Of a stretch of DNA of 64,000 nucleotides, positions 23,998-36,900 are shown piece after piece. Within the stretch, counting starts at the first letter, position 1, and each line of letters starts with the position of its first letter. The stretch lies in contig OX031061.1 of assembly GCA_943736015.1 (NCBI GenBank), positions 55,248,192 to 55,312,191 on the forward strand. Direction: 5' to 3'. The notes under the pieces were generated by a model that had not been told where the DNA came from, did no database searches, and was given only the letters and a program-made list of their open reading frames with translations. Position numbers and translations under genes: made by a program. This stretch comes from Tridacna crocea (Eukaryota > Mollusca > Bivalvia > Cardiida > Cardiidae).

Positions 23998-24504
23998 GTA
24001 ATTGTTGAATATTAATGAGGGGGTAGGCTTTAGGTACGCATGCGCAGTAAATCCAGATAAACTCCAGGTAAACTGCGACGTTTAAATGGATAAACAAGTG
24101 GCTTCTTTAAAAAAGAAGCCAGGAGAGGTCGACATCATTTTTTTCTAATACTTTTTATGCTTTTAGATTAAATATAATCTAGGTACATGTAAAGAAACAA
24201 GCAAGACAATAAACGGGTAGCTGAAATCTGTTCAGTTGTAAATACACATTCATCAAAGTGGATGGCAAAAACAGGATTCCGTATTCATCCGTCCTTGTAA
24301 TTTATGTAAGTCACACGACCTTCTTCCCGCGTTTTAAGGTCACGTGATTTTTTCCGCTGTGTTCGTTTCTATTTTTAACGAAATTCTTTTTTTTTTCTTC
24401 TTTTTGTTACGATTTAAGATTGTAATACAAAATTAAAATTGTTGGAAAGGGAATATGCAATTAAATCCTTACAATTTTGTTGAAATTCGTGATATAGAAA
24501 CAAA
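23998..24504. other. No gene recognised
   Basis: AT-rich; contains a short self-complementary GTGGCTTCTTTAAAAAAGAAGCCA at about 24098-24121. No gene or known repeat. Confidence 0.4.
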
Positions 24505-24690
24505 CCACGTCTATTTCCTATTTCAGTTTTCAGACTTCGATTTCTTTATGAAATCATGACGAAACAGACTGTGTATCGGAACAATTCCCCTACAAAGATT
24601 GGATTTAGACAGCAATTTCTGAGGCAGTCTGCCTTTTAAACTCAACACTGTTGGAGAGGTCTGATGACCTCTCCAATGATCAAAATAAAC
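24505..24690. repeat. Dispersed repeat R1, copy 2
   Basis: Alignable with 18783-18965. TTGGAGAGGTCTGATGACC and the following bases form a short hairpin. Confidence 0.65.
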
Positions 24691-24829
24691 CTGCGTTGGG
24701 TAGTTTATGGAAGATAGACGGTCAAAAATTTTCAAATATGAGCGTTCTGATTGGATAGAAAAGTAGGACAAAGACTAAAGACATTAGAGTAGCTGTTCAG
24801 TTCATTGTGAACTAGATGCGCGCCCCCAG

Positions 24830-25085
24830 GCAACAAAAATTATGGGACCGATATGGGCCCCATGTGGAATTTTATATGGGTCCTAAATGGGCTGCCCATG
24901 TGAGACTGAGCTGGTTTTTGCAACAGGAATCCATGTGGGACCCACATGGGCAAACATATATGGGTCATATATGGGAACTATATGGGTCCAATGTGGGCAA
25001 TTTGTATTACCCACACTGGGCCCATATGGTTCCCAGATCTCTATTATAAGGGCAATATATGGGAAACCCTGTAGGTCCAATGCTA
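24830..25085. repeat. TGGG/CCCA word-rich region
   Basis: Dense degenerate repetition of ATATGGG, ATGTGGG and their complements (CCCATAT, CCCACAT), open in frames on both strands. Probably a decayed minisatellite; not evidence of a protein. Confidence 0.7.
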
Positions 25086-25089
25086 CTGC

Positions 25090-25715
25090 TTGAGTCCCAT
25101 TTTAGTCCTGCTTTCCATAAAATTTGCTTGATATTGGAATCACGTTGGTCCAATTTCGGTATACTGTGTGGGGCTGGCCTGGTTATCATATGGTTTGGCA
25201 GAAACATCCTTGAAATTCATAGACAGCATAAATATCCAAGGGATCACAGCTGCTTGCCTTTAGCAATTCATACATAGGTGAAGTGATATTCTTAAGTCCT
25301 GTGCCCAGGAAGTAAACTGATTAACGAATAATCACCGCAGACAGAATGCATATCAACTTGCTATAAAATCATCTAGAATATATAGGTCAAACTAACATAA
25401 ACTACTGTAAGACAAATACATGTAAATGTATGTTCAAGTCATTTCTTTATTTTGTTTCAGTATACATTTTCATACAAAATCACAATAATGCACAAGTGTA
25501 GAAAAACTATGGTACATGACAATCACAGCTATAAAACAAAACAATTACATGTATGTTGCTGCTTTGAAAAGACATCTGGCATGATACATGTATATCTCTA
25601 AACAGCAAGGAGTGTTATTTAATAAATGTAGAAAAAGTCCTATAACTTTAAATCGTAGTGACCTCTCCATTTTTCTAAAATTTCTGTTGAGGAAATAACC
25701 CCTTCAGGCCCGTAG
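25090..25715. other. No gene recognised
   Basis: AT-rich sequence without coding signal. Several ATACATGTA-type words (25410-25590). Confidence 0.4.
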
Positions 25716-25917
25716 GAACAGGGGGGGGGGGGGCTGGGGGGGGGGGGGCTGAGCCCCCCCCCCCCCCCCGAATAATTTTGAAAATCATAGTAGATCTAAC
25801 TAAAATATGAGTTTTTAGCGCAATGCAATTACCACGCAAAAAATCTCAGTATTTCGAAGTTAGCCCCCCCCCCCCCTCCCCCAATCTTGAAATGCTTCTT
25901 ACGTGGCTGCCCTTACC
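25703..25917. repeat. G/C-tract dispersed repeat, copy 1
   Basis: G-runs at 25722-25749 face C-runs at 25755-25770, followed by AATTTTGAAAATCATAGTA, ATCTCAGTATTTCGAAGTTAGC, a second C-tract and CTACGTGGCTG-like sequence. Copy 2 is at 26738-26956. Confidence 0.8.
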
Positions 25918-26737
25918 TTAGAACATAATGTTGGATTTGTCAAAAATTAAAGCATCTGCAGATGACAACAATTAAGTGTCGTTCAAAAGATGCATTTCTT
26001 CTAGAAAACATTTTGGTTATAAGCATTGTATTCTTTTCCCCAAAATGTATTCAGAAGCCAACTTCCTACAGGTCATTAACCAGTAGACTGCTGAGTGCAT
26101 CTCAAGGACCTGTTTCAGACAGTGGAGATCAAGATCAGACTGCAGAGAATGGGCAATCTGATTTTTGATGCTTACTGTCGATAAAGAGGATATTTTCCCC
26201 AAAAAAGTAACTTTGACAAGAAAATTTAGAACTTACTGTTTGCTTGAACGTTTCATTTCACTTCTTTAGTATGTTAAGGGTTAAAGCATGGGACTTTATA
26301 TGGCAAGGGTAAGGGTTAATCTTCATTACTGTTTACACAGATCAGGAATCAGGAGCTACATCAGTGTTAGTTAAAAAATTGCGAGATTTAACAAGTCTCT
26401 AACATCCTTTTCGCCTATTATAAACCAATCAAGGTCCTCTTCTACAGGATTTTTAGGCACCACCCTCTTCAACATCTCTCTTTTCTGCCCTCAATTTCCA
26501 TCTTTGGCACCACTTTTCAGTTGCCTCCTCCAGATCATAGTTTGCAGCCTATCATGTCAAAGGGTTCTTTCACAGTCATCCTGTAAATTCATAAAGAGCA
26601 TATTTAATGTTGCCATACGCCATTTTCAGCAACATTGCAGTAAATTCCCTGCAAGAGCCCATTTATTCATAGTGTTGTATAAATGCATGGGACTGCAAGA
26701 AAAAGTGATGCACCTATATTCATCTGACCTCAATAGG
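25918..26737. other. No gene recognised
   Basis: 25926-26000 vaguely resembles a MITE long arm (AAAGCATCTGCAGATGACAA). Frames here are short and without domain signal. Confidence 0.4.
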
Positions 26738-26884
26738 AACGGAGGGAGCTGGGGTGGGGGGGGGGGGGCTCAGCCTCCCTCCCCCCGCCATAATTTTGAA
26801 AATCATAGTAACTAGAATATGACTTTTTACGCAAGTCAACAACCACGCAAAAAATCTCAGTATTTCGAAGTTAGCCCCCCCCCC

Positions 26885-26931
<47 letters not shown>

Positions 26932-26956
26932 TTTGAAATGCTTCCTACGTGGCTGG
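26738..26956. repeat. G/C-tract dispersed repeat, copy 2, with a CA microsatellite
   Basis: Same order as copy 1 (G-tract, CATAATTTTGAAAATCATAG, TATTTCGAAGTTAGC, C-tract, TACGTGGCTGG). A (CA)n run at 26888-26930 sits where copy 1 has only C-tract. Confidence 0.8.
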
Positions 26957-27051
26957 TGATTGTTAGGTTAATAACTGACAGGTTTGATTGTTCAAGATAT
27001 CAAATGTCAGATGAAATATTCATTCTCGTCTGACATAGTATTATCACTATA

Positions 27052-27279
27052 TTAACCCTTTCCCAAACAATCCCTGGTTTTTACGGGTCGGGAATTGTAG
27101 CCTTTTGAAAACATTGTGAGAAAAGGAGAAAATGCTGGTAACCAGCATTTTCTCCTTTTCACACAATGTTTTCTACCCTATCATAGACAGAAATCATCTT
27201 TTCAGCAAGAGTTGAATTGTCGTCTGCAAATGCTTTCAATTTGGACAAGCCTAAATATTGTCGTTTGGGAAAGGGTTAA
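27052..27279 (+). mobile_element. TTAA-MITE copy (A core, CCCAAAC-type ends)
   Basis: TTAA|CCCTTTCCCAAACAATCC start, a near-perfect GCTGGTAACCAGC palindrome centre and GGGAAAGGG|TTAA end. 43813 and 60875 share the TTTTTACGGGTC arm. Confidence 0.92.
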
Positions 27280-27555
27280 TGTCACAATATATGATTTACC
27301 ATGTTATTTCTAATGTTAATGTCAAATTAAATAAACAAAAGATTTAAATACAAATGGCTCATCCAACTCTTACCAACAACAAATCTTTGAACTTACCTAT
27401 ATTGAAAGCATTTGCAGGCAACAAAATAGACATGACTATTGAACATTAGAAATAACATTGTAAATCATATATTGTGACAATAATAAATTGAAATTTGTTT
27501 AACTTCTGAAAGGGTTTAAAACATTGTGGAAAAGAAGAAATATTGGTATCTATAT
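27280..27555. repeat. MITE fragment interrupted by an inverted duplication
   Basis: AATGTCACAATATATGATTT at 27280 is mirrored at 27447-27485. Between and beyond them lie pieces of a TTAA-MITE (GAAAGCATTTGCAGGCAACA near 27402; AAAACATTGTGGAAAAG near 27517). Confidence 0.6.
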
Positions 27556-27642
27556 TTGACTCGGGATAAACCCAAAACCCTTTCAATATTATCCAATCAG
27601 AAATAAGCACGTATTGATTTCGGAAAACTCCGGAAATAAAAC

Positions 27643-27741
27643 ATGTTTCTATTTGTTGACAGTGGTGACACCGGTTGCGTTATCGTGTGTTTATCTAACA
27701 ATTTTTCGACACGTCAAGAATCCCTAAATTTACATGAGTGA
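27643..27741 (+). promoter_or_regulatory. Possible upstream ORF overlapping the SLC35B1 start
   Basis: ATG at 27643 opens 32 codons ending at TGA 27739-27741, overlapping the main ATG (27734) in another frame. If the transcript starts upstream of 27643, this would reduce initiation at the main start. The transcription start is unknown. Confidence 0.3.
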
Positions 27742-27918
27742 TACGTCACAGGACAAGGAAGTGGACGCAGAAAAGGCGTCTGAAACCGGAACTGACGTTT
27801 TCCTTCAGACAGGGGAAGCCTCGGAGAAGATGACCAGTGGATCAGGCAGAAAGCTGTTAATTTGCGCCCTTGGAGTCTTTGTTTCCTACTTCTACTATGG
27901 AATTTTACAGGAATCTAT
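27734..27918 (+). CDS. SLC35B1: SLC35B1 coding exon 1 (form a)
   Basis: 61 codons plus two bases. An acidic cytosolic tail is followed by membrane segment 1 ([18 protein letters not shown]). The donor AT|GTAAGA splits an Ile codon completed by exon 2. This is the conserved SLC35B1 N-terminus, so it is probably the main form. Confidence 0.95.
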
Positions 27919-30900
27919 GTAAGAATTTTATGCTATTGTACCCTAAGCTGAATTAACGTTACTTTCCAGAAACATATGTCTATGCTACATAGTGCAAGAA
28001 ATCATGGGTTCGGATAACACATTATTTTGGATGAGTCTAGCTTTGTAGGCATTTGGCATAACACTTTTGCTGTGCAATCAATCCTAGTATGGCCAAAGAC
28101 TTCTTTAGGACTATTATTGGCTTTTCTTGTGTGTGACTTGTAACTGACAAATGCCCTCTTGAATCAGCAGATCTCTGCTTGACCTGGAAGAGGCTTAAAT
28201 TTCCCACATGTATACCGGTCCTCACTGGTACCGCGTCATCTGTGATACCGCGGTAATCCGGAAAATACCTAATTTGCATACATAGTGCCACCTAACCACT
28301 GTTTACTCTTTCAAATCGAGAGCAGAAGTGTTTTTTGTATTGCATCAGTCAAAAATAATAGATATTTCTTCATAAATGATAAGTTACTTTCAATATTCAC
28401 AAATTGCAATGATAAAGCACACTTTTCCTCCATGTTTTGAAAATAATTACCCCCAACTCTTCAAAACACCGGCAATTTATTTTTGACGAGTAAAGGTCAT
28501 CAGCTATGGGGTCATAGTCCTTGCCGGAAACAAAAACTATGGTACTAACTCGTACTTTGAAAAAAAATCACATATTTTTTATGATTTTCCAGGGTTCTAA
28601 ATTCCCACATATTTACTCGCAAAATGCAAGCCAAAATTGGAAAATGCAAGTTGAAATTTCAAGCACTTGCTAAAAAATGAGAGATAATTATTGAAGAACA
28701 GTTACCGAATGTACTAAATTTCATACGTGAATACAAAAAAAAGGTATTTTCCTTTCGTTCTGGATAAACATCAGTCATGTCTCACCGAGAATACCCTTTG
28801 ACGGCTGTTGACAATTTTACATGTCGCCATTGAAGCCTCCGAGCTGTCGTTCGTTATCCGAATTTCGTGAGGCAAGTGCGTTCGTCTGCACTCACAGCCG
28901 ATACTGAGGTTTTGCGTTTTTATACGGAAAAAACAGTAGGCGAATTCAATCTCTGATTATAAAGCAAAAATATTTGTCAATTTTTCATAAGAAGTTAATT
29001 ATTATGCACAAATAGCAACGGGAAGCAAGACCGACGTGGTACACTCGATAAACCAGTTACCGGACATGCAGATATTCGGATGTGATACGTCACAAAATTT
29101 TCCACCATTGCAAGTTTTATAGAAATTTAACTTGGTTTTAGAACAGAAATTTAATTGGAATAAATCGATTGCTAAATGAGGGTTTTAATATCAATTAACG
29201 TTCCTTTTTTTGTTTAGTTGTTGTCTCAGTTGACAGGTTACATAACAGAACAGAATTGAACAGTTTGTACAGGCCATTTGTTCATTACAATTGATAGGCA
29301 AGCTGAGCTTCAAAAGAAAATGTGAGTCGAATTTTGATTTTGCAAGTGGAAATAAAAGCTACTTGCTAAATTTTGCAAGTGGATAAAAAAATTGAAATTC
29401 GAACCCTGATTTTCCAAATTTCAAATGTTAAGGCGGTATCATAGCGGACTCCTTTCGGAGCACCTGTAGTGAACATGTTAGCTTGACCTAGATATTTTGT
29501 CTTAAAAACACGAATTCGGCTTTGATAGTTCAGTTATTCTAATTTTACATGCAACAGTTTATTACAGTATTAGAAAATAATACATGTGAGTTTGCTATCT
29601 TGTAGTAATTTTTGGCAAAATTAAGTACCGCGGTACCATCGAGGACCATCCTATGTATTCAGATGGAATTTTTAACCCTTTACCACACAACAAGATGTTA
29701 GACCTGTCCAGATTTAAAGCATTTGCTGACGACAGTTTCAGTGTTGCTCAAATGAAATGAGTTTTCTTTGCTAGGGTAGAAAACATTGTGGGAAAAGGAG
29801 AAAATGCTGATAACCAGCATTTTCTCCTTTTCCCACAATGTTTTCTAAAGCCATCTCTTTCAGGAGTGTTTAAAGTCCTCATTGTGTGGTAAAGGGTTAA
29901 ACAGCTAATTTAGGTATAATTTTGAAGTGTACATATTCACCTGGATTCCTAAAATATGCATCAGAGGTAGGGTTAACACCTAATTTGGTGATTAATATTT
30001 ATGCACAAAACTTGCCTATTGATGAGCTTTATCCATCCAGATTCCACACTGCTGTTTATTTGCCCCACTGGCTGGGAGGTTTGTTATTTAACCATCTGCA
30101 ATATATTTGGGGAGAGTGTTGTATTACACGCTATAAAGTAGCAATGGAGAGAATGGCTTTTATCAATACGTTCAAGAACAGGATGCCCAAATAAGATAGA
30201 TGAGTATTTGTAGAATGCCTTCTATTGGGAGATAATGACCATCTGCATAAATGACAAACATGGCAGAAGCAGGCTCTGAACACTCAGCAATCTCTTTCAG
30301 TAAAACAGTGGTTGAATATTTTCAAACAATACTGGTCCGTTTTTGAGAGATCAAGTTTTAGAGCATTGTCTGCGCATGTCATATTGTTCAAAGATTCGAC
30401 GGTCTTGTATGACACATTACTAGCCCCAAAAGCGGGCAGACTGTAATATTACGTTCTATAAAGTAGCAATGTAGAAAATGGCTTTTATCAATACGTTTGA
30501 GGAGAAATGGACCTGCTTTAATTCCAGATTTCTCTAAACTGCTGATCATGGCTGATTGAATTGCACGAGGTAGTGTTTTATTGAGTAAACGTTTATTTTA
30601 GTTTGAAATTCAAAGTTACGGTTGTCGCATAGAAAAGTGGTTCGGTTCTGTAACCAGGATGCCCAAATTAGATAGATGAGTATTTATAGAATGCCATCTA
30701 GCGGAGATAATGAGTTTTAGAGAGAACTAAGTGGATCCATTTTGACATTATACGCAAACAAATAAAATTTGAAACATTTGATTGCTGTAATAAATGTTGA
30801 AGGGTAAACAGGTGTGTTTTTGTCTAAATTAGACTATCAGTGGCTAGGAAAAGTAGTGTAGAGATTACACGGGTAGGAAACTTTATATTCAATGGCTCCG

Positions 30901-33900
30901 ATCAGAAAATGTTGTGTTGGTCTTCCGTTTCTGAAGATGTCGGCTGAAAAACAACCCCAAAACAGTTAGGCACGTCAGTATTTGTAATTATGTGTTCTTA
31001 TGCCTTTGAAATTCAAAGATAGGAGAATGTTATTCGATCCTCTGGTCTTTCAACATGTTTTCTGCACTACGGAAAGTTGGGACAGGTGTACCATGTTGTT
31101 TGAATCATTTGTGGTGTGGGTTGACCATGGCCAAAATAATACGTCTGGGAGATAAATGCAGGTTCTTTCTGCCTTTAACTCTTTACCACACGAGAACATT
31201 TTAGACTGGTCCAAATTGAAAACATTTGCAGACGACAAAATAAAGGTGACTGAAAAATTGAAATTTGTTCCGGGAAGGGTAGAAAACACTGTGAGAAAAG
31301 GAGAAAATGCTGGTTACCAGCATTTTCTCCTTTTCCCACAGTGTTTTCAAAAGGCTTCTTTCTCAGAGGCGTCAAAAGTAGGGATTGAGTGGTAATGGGT
31401 TAAAATAAGCAAAGTAAAGAAATTTTCCTGTTCTACAGGCTAAGATAATTGTCTTTGATGTTTTCATTTGCTCAGTGCAAGAAAACAGGCGTAATTTAAG
31501 AAAGGCTCTGATTGTGTAGGTCGTATACGAAAATATGGGTTGGCTCTGATGGAAGAGGAATTTCGTTTATTTTTCCTCTAATTTCCAGGTATATAAGAAG
31601 GTACGTCGAGTTAAATGTGAAGCAACAAGTTCATCTTAAGCCTATTTTCTCGTTGTGTTTTATATATATAAATAGCAAAGAGAAGTATTTTACCATTTTT
31701 ACATATTGTCAAATTGGCATTTTGCTATTATGAATTTACAATCAGAAAACGTAAAAGATGCCATTCATTCCAATTAAAGCAATGTGATCAAGGGGAGCTT
31801 TCAGATCAAGATCTGTCCATCGTGCATCATCCCTCGTGTCGTCCAACGTGCGTCGTCCATCGTCAACGATTCCTTTAAACATCTTTACCTCCTTTACCAC
31901 CTGGCCGATTTGGACCAAAATTGGCTGGAATGTCCATGGGAGGTCCTCTTTAAAAACTTATCACACTATTTAATTCAATAAAAAAACCTGGTTACCATGG
32001 CAACCAAATGAAATTCCCAAGAAATTCTTTAAAAATCTTCCCTGAAACCGCTCGTCAAATTTTGAAATAATCTCACAGATTTTTCTTGGGTGACCGTTTT
32101 CAAAAGTTGTTGGCCAAATTTTGATCCCTCAGGAAACATGGATCTGGTGAATGGGGGCTACTTGTACTATAAGGACGGAATGAAGAAATTCTCAAACATT
32201 ATTCTTCTCTGAATCGGCAGGTCAGAGTATAAAATAATTTCACAAAAATGTTCCTTGGATAACCATTTTTAAAACTATTCGCAAAATTTTGATCCATCAA
32301 TAAACATGGCTCTGGTGGTGGTAGATGGGGGGGCAGGTTTACTCGCAGTATACAGAAATAAAAAAAATCTTAAAATTCTTCTTCTGTGAAACCGCTGGTG
32401 AGATATTGAATTAATTTCACAGAGATGTTCCTTGAATGACCTTTTTCGAAAAGTGGTTGCGAAATTTTGATCAGCCAATAAGGCTCTGGTGATTGGGGGC
32501 TACATGCATTATGTGGCCATTAAGAAATTCTTAAAAATTCTTCTTCACTGAAATGGTTTGTCAGATTTTAAAATAATTTCACAGAGATGTTCCTGTGGCG
32601 ACCCTTTCCAAGAACTTTTGATCCATCGGTAAACATGGCTCTGGTAAATGGGGGCTACTCGCACTATACAGAAATAATTCAATATTAGTTGTTTTCATGG
32701 ACAATGGTAAGTTCTGATTTGCTGAAAAAAGTTTTTTCATAGCTCCATGAAAAAATTTTTTCAGCAGTGCCGGGACTACTTTTGCAAAGTAATGTAAACA
32801 AACATGTATACGAGATTTCATAATGGTCTTCTTTCTGATCTTTATCGAGTCCGAAGTTCAGCTTGCTTGCTGAATTTATTATCTGTAAATATTGATAAAA
32901 ATATCCAACAGCAAATTCAAAGAGAGAGCTGAAAACTCATTGTCACTTTACTGGGTTCGAACAATCTTACTTTCAGCTTAGTTCTAGCGTATTGAACTTC
33001 TAGTAATAAGGCTACTGAACCTGCAAATGTTCAATACTATAGTGACGTCACGTATACGTCATTGTTATGTCATGAACCAGCAGTTTTACCGCGCTATGAA
33101 CTATGAATGAATGGACAAGCCCTGGTTTTTACGTGTCTGCATTAAAAGTCATTTGAGAACACTGTGGGAAAAGGAGAAATTGCTCGTAACGAGCAATTTC
33201 TCCTTTTCCCACAGTGTTTTTTATATCCTTTTTGAGAACTTTCTGCCATTTTCTCAAAATCTAAAATTGTCTGCAAACTCTTTTGGTTTGGAAGGGTCCC
33301 AAATTTGTTGTTTGGGAAAGGGTAACGGTGGTCAAAACACAAGGTCATTTGTTAAAGATTTAAATTAGTATTATGAAAGGCAAACACATCACGAGCAATT
33401 TCTCCTTTTCCCACAGTATTTTTTCAATCCTTTTTGAGAACTTTCTGCTTTTTTCTTAAAATCTAAAATTGTCTGCAAACTCTTTTGGTTTGGAAGGGTC
33501 CAAAATTTGTTGTTTTGGAAAGGGTTACGATGGTCAAAACACAAGGTCATTTGTTAAAGATTTAAATTTGTCGTATGAAAGGCAAACACATCACGAGCAA
33601 TTTCTCCTTTTCCCACAATGTTTTTTCTATCCTTTTTGAGAACTTTCTGCCATTTTCTCAAAATCTAAAGTTGTCTGCAAACTCTTTTGATTTGGAAGGG
33701 TCCAAAATTTGTTGTTTGGGAAAGGGTTACAGTGGTCAAAACACAAGGTCATTTGTTAAAGATTTAAATTAGTAGTATGAAAGGCAAACATATCATGTAA
33801 TTTCTTTTGTGAGTAAAACTGTAAACATTTTTGTCAATATAATTATAGTATTTATGCTATAGGTTATCATTCTATAAATTGTGTTTGTTCAGTGTTCGAT

Positions 33901-36900
33901 TTTTTCAATCCTTTACCAAACAATCTGGAGTTTTACCAGGCAAAAGACTTGCGAGAACATTGCAGGACAAAAGAAAAAATTCTGGTTAGGGAAAATCATG
34001 TCCCACAATGTTTTCAAACACCTGTCTTTTCTTGGGTTTGATTTCTTGAGATTACTTAATTGATAATAGCTTTACTGCGCATATAACACTTTATAGTAGG
34101 GATGGCAACGGTTAACCGGTTAACCGATCGAATGACCGATTAACCGGTTATAAAATTGGTAACCAGTTAACCAGAAACAAATATAGGCCTATATTATCAA
34201 AAGTTTACCAAAATAATCATTATGATAAAAAAAAATACAAAGTTGACTTTGCCAGTTCTGACAACCAAAACTGCGTCATACGCGCATCCAATATTGCCAA
34301 GACGCGGCGAAGGTGTGATATACAGTTTGACATGTCTGTGCAATATTAAACATTGTTAATTCGCTAATTAGTCCCCAGTCTCCGGTAATAAACAGTCAAA
34401 CACGTGTCCTCTTTGGATCAAAGGCACTGGCTTATCCTAATTGATTTGCTTGGATTATTTCATTAAGTACCCGCCCCTAATCAAATATATGCATGGATTG
34501 ACCAATCAGCATAAGAGGGATTGAAATTTATAAAGTCAATCAATCTGTGTTCAAGCAGGCATAGCGGTTTCTCTTCGTTCATAATCATTTCGATAAGTAT
34601 CTTCGATAGTCATAGTATAGTGCAGAGGCTTTGAATTTGGGAGAGTCTAAAATTTAAACCTGTCGTTTGGGTAATGGCTAACACCCGATCACTTAGCAAT
34701 AGCCGCTTCGTTTGATGATCAATAACCATACCATCATCTGTATGATTCTGTTTGTAGATTTTTTGAAGTTGTAAATAGCAGTGATCCCACTAGTTTTTTC
34801 TTTCGATGCAGCACTAAAATCTGTTGTTAATATATCTATGGAAATTTACTGCTTAAAATCATTAAAAAGCTAAAAAGACGATCTGAAGTGACTCTGATCG
34901 GACAATGTCGAAAGGAACATTTTGTTCTGTCATGGGTTTCCGTGTTTCTTGCATCGAGCATTTTTTCATGTATTTTAATTTATGGATAGGTATTTCCGCC
35001 TGATTTGATAATAATTTATCAAAATGGGTAGCAAGTAACTTCAAATCCTGGTATTTTACACAAGTTAAGCAGATACTGTTTTTTTCTTTTCTTTCCAACG
35101 TGAGGTCTCGCGTGAAACTAAACTTTTTTTACGTTAATTTCAGTTCTATTAGGTGATTTACGTAATAATTTGCGTATCGGAAACACTGAAATGGCCTGAT
35201 AATTTCTAGTCCTCTATAGAAAATATTGTGGGAAAATGATTTTATTGCCGAGAGGGTGAGAGATCGTCGAAAGATTGGCCGTCTTTTGCGCTAAAGTACA
35301 GAAATAGTAAACATCACGGGAATGCATTACTCACGCACCGGTTGTCAATGTTGACATAACGAGCAGGTGCCTTCATCTCAAATGTTTTTACTTGGTCGTT
35401 CGGTTTACTGGTTAACCGATCGAAAGATTGAACGGTTAACCGGTTAGCAAATTTACTAACCGTTGCCATCCCTACTTTATAGTAATGGACAGATCTTTTT
35501 TTAAAAGTTGCACATACAAAGCTCATCATTTCTCTAGAAAATAAGTAAAAAAAAAAATGCGTCAGCTTGCTCATTTCTGAGAAATTTGTCTTTGAAAAAG
35601 GTAAATACAATTCCAAAACTGAGCTTACATTGGATGTACATGTAAGTCATTACCACACAATCCCGACTTTTAACGACCCTAAAGAATAAATCTTTAGAAA
35701 ATACTGTGGGAAAAGGAGAAAATGCTGGTAATCAGCATTTTCTCCTTTTCCCTCAGTGTTTTCTACTATATCAAAGAGAGAAATCGTCATTTCATCAATA
35801 TTTAATTTGTTGTCTGCAAATGCTTGTAATTTGGTCACATCCCAAATTTTGTCATTTGGTAAAGGTTTAACAGGCCTAATTCTTTAATTGTCTGTTAACC
35901 CTTTGCCAGACGTCACAATTTTAGCCATGTACAAATGAAAGTATTTGTAGAGGATAACTTTAATGATGCTCGAATTGTGAGATTTTTCTTGGATAGCATA
36001 GAAAACATTGTGGAAAAAGGAGAAAATGCTGGCTACCAGCATTTTCTCCTTTTTCCATAATGTTTTCAAAAGACTGCTTTCCAAGGGTCATTAAAGTCGG
36101 CATTGTGTGATAAAGGTTTAAGATGCATGTGAACATCTGACTTTCATTGAGAATGTTTAGCTGAATGGGTCACATGACTGCGGATCATTTTACAAGACTC
36201 CAACAAACATGACAGATTACAAACTTTCAAGGTAGTCTGTGAAATCTGATAGTATTTTCCTAACAATTTGCAGTGTCCTTTTGCTCTGCAGATTAGTATA
36301 AAAAAAAAAAGTTGAAAATTAATTGTGTTACCACCAGTTGAAAGGACTATTTTGCAGCAAAGTTGAGACTATATTTATCTGTTAAAACCTCCTCTGGCAG
36401 TGTATGAAAAACATGACTTAATTTTAGTAATTAATTAATACATTAGTGTATTAATTATATTTTTGGGGGTCCTGTTTCTGATCAGTTTTCAGTCATGAGC
36501 GCATGAAGCCAGGGAAACCAACCACAGTTTGTGCAGGAATTTGTACTGTTACGCCATTTCGGGAAAAAATGACGTCACTGTTGCTAAGACGTGTTTGTGA
36601 GGAAAGGTTTTGGGTTTTATAATTTATGATATGAAACCGAGAAATGCAGAAATAGGTAGACTTAACCTAGAGCTATAAAATATTTTATTCTTCTTTCGGT
36701 GTAAATGTCAAAGAAAAACTCTAAGAAGGATGGCTTTTTAAAACATTGTGGGAAAAGGAGAAAATGCTGGTTAAACAGCATTTTTTTCTTTTCCCACAAT
36801 CTTTTCTATCCTATCAAACACAGAAATCACCATTTGAATTACCAAATTACCGGTACACCTAAATTAATGACTTCAAATGCTTTCTGTTTGGTTCTGCTCA

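Noticed and set aside
24816-25207. Overlapping frames on both strands over the TGGG/CCCA region
   Set aside because: Open because the words lack stop codons; no protein signature.
29922-30194. 90-codon open frame in SLC35B1 intron 1 as an extra exon
   Set aside because: No flanking splice signals that fit the gene's phase; part of it is a local repeat.
32741-32770. Short inverted A/T-rich pair in intron 1
   Set aside because: Low-complexity pairing without target duplication or defined ends.
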